DNA of 64,000 nt from positions 124,001 to 188,000 of the forward strand of contig CAJYVD010000030.1 in assembly GCA_913778495.1 (NCBI GenBank). The letters run 5' to 3'. Below the pieces are notes generated by a model that saw only the letters and a list, made by a program, of their open reading frames with translations, searched no databases and was not told the origin of the DNA. Made by a program: the position numbers and the translations under genes. Shown piece by piece: positions 60,864-64,000 of this stretch; the stretch's first letter is position 1; each line of letters begins with the position of its first letter. The stretch comes from an uncultured Pantoea sp. Its GTDB lineage: Bacteria > Pseudomonadota > Gammaproteobacteria > Enterobacterales > Enterobacteriaceae.

Positions 60864-63254
60864 ATGAAAACGTTAAAAAACTGGTGTATTACGCATGCCG
60901 ACAGCCACCACGTTGCGCTGACCGTGGACGACAAACACACGCTGTGTATTTACGTGCTGGAGGCGGGACTGTTTCGCGTTGCGGTGAAACGCGACGGGGC
61001 GTTCAGCCTCGATCGCACCTGGAGCATTGCCCCTGAAGGGGATGTGCCGTGGGAAGGGCGTCCGCGCGACAGCCTGGCGGGCTTCACGCTACCGGGGTTT
61101 ACGCTGGAGGAGCAGGACGACCGGCTGACCCTCAGCACCGACCGGCTGCGTGTGGTTGTTCACCGTCCGCTGGCGCTGGAGTGGCACCACCGCGACAGTG
61201 AAGGCCACTGGCAGCTGCTGGCGCGCGATCGCAACACCAGCGCCTATCAACTTAACGCACACGGCGACGGCGTGGCGCACTATCAGCACCGTGCGCCAGA
61301 AGATCGCTACTATGGCCTGGGCGAAAAAACCGGCGACCTACAGCGCAACGGGCGCCGTTATGAAATGCGCAATCTCGATGCCATGGGCTATGACGCATCT
61401 TCTACCGACCCGCTTTACAAGCACGTGCCGTTTACCCTGACGCGCCGCCGCGACGTCAGCTTTGGTCTCTTTTACGATAACCTCAGCAGCAGCTGGTTCG
61501 ATCTCGGCAATGAACTGGATAATTACCATCAGCCCTATCGACGCTGGCAGGCAGAAAGTGGCGACATCGATTACTACCTGTTTGTCGGAGAAAAGGTGCT
61601 GGACGTCACTAAAGCCTTTGTGCGCCTGACGGGAAAAACGCTGTTTGGGCCCAAGTGGAGCCTGGGATACAGCGGATCAACCATGCACTACACCGATGCG
61701 CCTGATGCGCAGCAGCAGCTGATGAACTTCATTCGGCTGTGCGAGGCGCACCAGATCCCCTGCGATTCGTTCCAGCTGTCATCGGGCTATACCTCGATCA
61801 ACGACAAGCGCTACGTGTTCCATTGGAACCACGACAAAGTGCCGCAGCCGGAGGCGATGAGCCAGGCGTTTCACGACGCGGGGCTGCGCCTGGCGGCGAA
61901 CATCAAACCTTGCCTGCTTCAGGATCACCCGCGCTACCGCGAGGTGGCGGCGCAAGGCCTGTTTGTGCGCGATTCAGCGTGCGATGCGCCTGAGCGCTCG
62001 GTGTTTTGGGACGATGAGGGTTCACACCTTGATTTCACCCACCCAGCGGCCATTGCCTGGTGGCAGGACAACGTGACGCGCCAGCTGCTGGATAAGGGCA
62101 TCGACAGCACCTGGAACGACAACAACGAATATGAAGTGTGGGACGGCGAAGCGCGCTGCCACGGCTTTGGTTCGCCGATTGCCATTAAACACATTCGTCC
62201 CGTTATGCCGCTATTGATGATGCGCGCCTCGATGGAAGCACAGCAGCGCTTTGCGCCGCATAAGCGGCCCTTCCTGATTTCACGCTCGGGCTGCGCCGGT
62301 ATGCAGCGCTACGTGCAAACCTGGAGCGGGGACAACCGCACCAACTGGACCTCACTGCGCTACAACATCCGCATGGGGCTGGGCATGAGCCTTTCCGGCC
62401 TCTATAACGTCGGCCACGACGTCGGCGGCTTCTCAGGTGATAAGCCGGACGCCGAGCTGTTTGTGCGCTGGGTGCAAAACGGCGTGATGCATCCGCGCTT
62501 TACCATCCATTCCTGGAATGACGATCGCACCGTGAATGAGCCGTGGATGTATCCAGCGGTAACACCAGCCATCCGCGCGGCCATTGAACTGCGTTACCGA
62601 CTGCTGCCGTACCTCTACACGCTATTGTGGCAGGCCCACGCGCAAGATGAGCCCATGTTGCGGCCCACTTTCCTCGATCACGAGCACGATGCACAAACGT
62701 CCGAGGAGTGCGACGAGTTCATGCTGGGGCGCGATCTGCTGGTGGCCAGCGTGGTCGAACCGGGCCAGCGTACCCGCCGCTTATGGCTGCCGGACAACCA
62801 CGCGGGCTGGTATGACTTTGCCACGCAGCAGTGGTACAGCGGCGGACAGTGGATTACGCTGCCAGCGCCGCTGGAATCGCAGCCGATGCTGGTCCGCGCC
62901 GGTGCCGGACTGCCGTTAAGCCATCGCCTGCGCCACGTGGATGCCGCGGCGGACGATCGCCGCACCCTGCAACTCTATCCGCTGCCGGGCAACGGCGTGA
63001 GCGAGGGGGAGCTGTTTGAAGACGACGGTGAATCCTGGGGCTATCAGCAGGGCAATGCGCTGTGGCTGCGCTGGGAGATGCGCTGTGACGCCGAGGCGAT
63101 CCACCTCCGGTTCCGGCGCGAAGGCGACTATCAACCTGCCTGGCAAGCGCTGGATATCGCACTGCCGGTGGCAGAACAGCGTGCAGTCTATATCCACGGC
63201 CAGCGCGTTGACGCGGCGCAACGGCGGATTATCCTCGCCGATCTCGCCGAATAA
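60864..63254 (+). CDS. Glycoside hydrolase family 31 alpha-glycosidase
   Basis: 796 aa cytoplasmic enzyme (no signal peptide). GH31 landmarks in order: RYYGLGEKTGDLQRNGRRYEMRN (N-terminal beta-sandwich), FGPKWSLGYSGSTMHYT, GIDSTWNDNNEYEVWDG with the Asp nucleophile (WND), FLISRSGCAGMQRYVQTWSGDNRTNW with the acid/base Asp (GDN), and GHDVGGFSGDKPDAELFVRWVQNG. The nucleophile loop reads NDNNEYE where alpha-glucosidases have NDMNE, so substrate choice may be unusual. Placed after a hexuronate-type transporter and under a UxuR-type box, it may release uronate from an alpha-linked disaccharide (inference). Confidence 0.9.
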   Translation: MKTLKNWCITHADSHHVALTVDDKHTLCIYVLEAGLFRVAVKRDGAFSLDRTWSIAPEGDVPWEGRPRDSLAGFTLPGFTLEEQDDRLTLSTDRLRVVVHRPLALEWHHRDSEGHWQLLARDRNTSAYQLNAHGDGVAHYQHRAPEDRYYGLGEKTGDLQRNGRRYEMRNLDAMGYDASSTDPLYKHVPFTLTRRRDVSFGLFYDNLSSSWFDLGNELDNYHQPYRRWQAESGDIDYYLFVGEKVLDVTKAFVRLTGKTLFGPKWSLGYSGSTMHYTDAPDAQQQLMNFIRLCEAHQIPCDSFQLSSGYTSINDKRYVFHWNHDKVPQPEAMSQAFHDAGLRLAANIKPCLLQDHPRYREVAAQGLFVRDSACDAPERSVFWDDEGSHLDFTHPAAIAWWQDNVTRQLLDKGIDSTWNDNNEYEVWDGEARCHGFGSPIAIKHIRPVMPLLMMRASMEAQQRFAPHKRPFLISRSGCAGMQRYVQTWSGDNRTNWTSLRYNIRMGLGMSLSGLYNVGHDVGGFSGDKPDAELFVRWVQNGVMHPRFTIHSWNDDRTVNEPWMYPAVTPAIRAAIELRYRLLPYLYTLLWQAHAQDEPMLRPTFLDHEHDAQTSEECDEFMLGRDLLVASVVEPGQRTRRLWLPDNHAGWYDFATQQWYSGGQWITLPAPLESQPMLVRAGAGLPLSHRLRHVDAAADDRRTLQLYPLPGNGVSEGELFEDDGESWGYQQGNALWLRWEMRCDAEAIHLRFRREGDYQPAWQALDIALPVAEQRAVYIHGQRVDAAQRRIILADLAE

Positions 63255-63259
63255 GCGGT

Positions 63260-63292
63260 GCCGTCCGTGACGGCGATGACGTCACGGACGGC
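63260..63292. terminator. Hairpin after the GH31 gene
   Basis: A 12-bp perfect stem GCCGTCCGTGAC/GTCACGGACGGC with a 9-nt loop, five bases after the stop. No T-run. Confidence 0.55.
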
Positions 63293-63365
63293 AAGGGGGC
63301 GTGATTGCTGTACGGCAGCGCTGGGCGCTATAGCGCATGAAGCTGTTCAGGCGCGATGCCCTTAC

Positions 63366-63393
63366 CCACAACGGCAGCGTTCTGCCGTTGTGG
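63366..63393. terminator. Second hairpin in the convergent gap
   Basis: A 12-bp perfect stem CCACAACGGCAG/CTGCCGTTGTGG with loop CGTT. It lies 16 bp before the end of the convergent LysR gene and may serve that gene; T-run is weak on both sides. Confidence 0.5.
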
Positions 63394-63408
63394 TGAGGAC
63401 AAGGTTCA

Positions 63409-64000
63409 TCATGGCGATTCGCGCGCGGGAAGATCAGGCGCATCATTACCCTGCACCTCACGCAAAAAGTCGACAAAAGCGCGCAGCGGTGTAGACATAA
63501 AGCGGCTGGGGAAATACAGCCACGGCCCTTCAAATTCAGACCACCACGACGCCAGCACCGGCGCCAGTTCGCCGCTGGTGAAAGCGGGCTGTAGCCAGTT
63601 TTCAAACGTGGCAATGATACCCATCCCCTGTTTTGCCAGTTCAATCGCGGCGGCCGCGCCGTTAACGCCCATGGTCAGGCGGCCGGTTGTGCTGACATTG
63701 ACCGTTTCTCCGTTACAAGAAAACGCCCACGGGATCAGCGCGCCGCTGGAGTAGCGCAGGCGGAGACAGTCATGTTCGGCTAACGCATCAGGATGCGTCG
63801 GTTGGCCGCGCGCAGCGAGATAAACGGGCGCGGCTGCCAGCGCGAGGCGCTGCTTACGCGGACCAATGGGCACGGCTATACAGTCCTGAGCCAGATGCTC
63901 GCCGTAGCGTATTCCGGCATCGCAGCCTTCTGCCGTGGCTTCTACCAAACGGTCATCCACCATGATTTCCACTTTCAGCAAGGGATGGCGAGCGAGAAAT
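63409..64000 (-). CDS. LysR-family regulator, C-terminal part (5' end outside window)
   Basis: About 197 codons of a LysR-type effector-binding domain; the HTH part lies beyond base 64000. Typical segments are EIMVDDRLVEATAEGCDAGIRYGEHLAQDCIAVPIGP, LAAAPVYLAARGQPTHPDALAEHDCLRLRY and AIELAKQGMGIIATFENWLQPAFTSGELAPVL. It belongs to the large DmlR/PgrR-like class by this domain. Target unknown. Confidence 0.87.
   Translation of the reverse strand, partial: FLARHPLLKVEIMVDDRLVEATAEGCDAGIRYGEHLAQDCIAVPIGPRKQRLALAAAPVYLAARGQPTHPDALAEHDCLRLRYSSGALIPWAFSCNGETVNVSTTGRLTMGVNGAAAAIELAKQGMGIIATFENWLQPAFTSGELAPVLASWWSEFEGPWLYFPSRFMSTPLRAFVDFLREVQGNDAPDLPARESP

Noticed and set aside
1-64000. tRNA, rRNA, CRISPR array, insertion sequence or prophage genes
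   Set aside because: Looked for cloverleaf ends, regularly spaced repeats, transposase or integrase motifs; none seen by eye.

Overview
The window looks like chromosome of a flagellated, GC-rich member of the Enterobacterales, most likely Erwiniaceae (Pantoea/Erwinia/Mixta-like) or a close relative. The reasons are close matches, from memory, to enteric MdfA, OqxAB, SutR-YdcO, PqqU (YncD), YaiL, UxaC/UxuA/UxuB/UxuR and a Klebsiella-type pqqABCDEF operon. No database search was possible, so the genus is inference. I see no rRNA, tRNA, CRISPR array or insertion sequence.

Layout. 1-7.1 kb: the 3' part of mdfA, three chemoreceptor genes with sigma-28 (FliA)-type promoters, and a small EexN-type lipoprotein. 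7.1-13.1 kb: a minus-strand operon (FAD oxidoreductase, Gfo/Idh/MocA dehydrogenase, polar amino-acid-type ABC importer) divergent from a LacI-type regulator, with two copies of one palindromic operator between them. 13.1-21.5 kb: a 14-TM-type MFS exporter with an NTF2-like partner and divergent LysR gene, then oqxAB with a divergent RarA/SoxS-type activator, then a secreted barnase-like RNase without an adjacent inhibitor. 21.5-28.2 kb: srfABC. 28.4-30.9 kb: ydcO/sutR with two operators, and an isochorismatase-fold hydrolase. 30.9-41.8 kb: the PQQ uptake receptor pqqU, a beta-hydroxyacid dehydrogenase, yaiL, an M19 dipeptidase and pqqABCDEF. 41.8-45.4 kb: accessory segment with two small exported unknown proteins flanked by a 48-bp direct repeat, then a metallo-beta-lactamase-fold gene and divergent LysR regulator. 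45.4-50.7 kb: a seven-gene PTS operon (phosphofructokinase-like kinase, EIIB, UlaA-type EIIC, class II aldolase, small coiled-coil protein, EIIA, P-loop kinase) behind a perfect CRP site. 51.0-53.7 kb: another metallo-beta-lactamase-fold protein, a DUF2231 membrane protein and a PQQ-type sorbosone dehydrogenase lipoprotein. 53.7-54.2 kb: an apparently gene-free gap that holds a complete SOS-controlled type I toxin-antitoxin locus of tisB/istR type. 54.2-63.3 kb: uxuR, uxaC, uxuB, uxuA (minus) and, divergently, a hexuronate-type MFS transporter and a GH31 glycosidase, with UxuR-type boxes between. 63.4-64 kb: the 3' part of a LysR gene.

How it works together. PQQ biosynthesis, PQQ uptake and a PQQ-type dehydrogenase lie within 23 kb, pointing to periplasmic sugar oxidation. 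The uxu cluster plus GH31 would release and import uronate-containing sugars and carry them to 2-keto-3-deoxygluconate. The PTS operon looks like a complete uptake-phosphorylation-cleavage route for an unidentified sugar. The strongest discovery candidate is the tisB/istR-like locus at 53,703-54,209: a LexA box, a long leader, a 29-codon hydrophobic toxin, and a divergent small RNA whose first 18 nt are perfectly complementary to the toxin leader.
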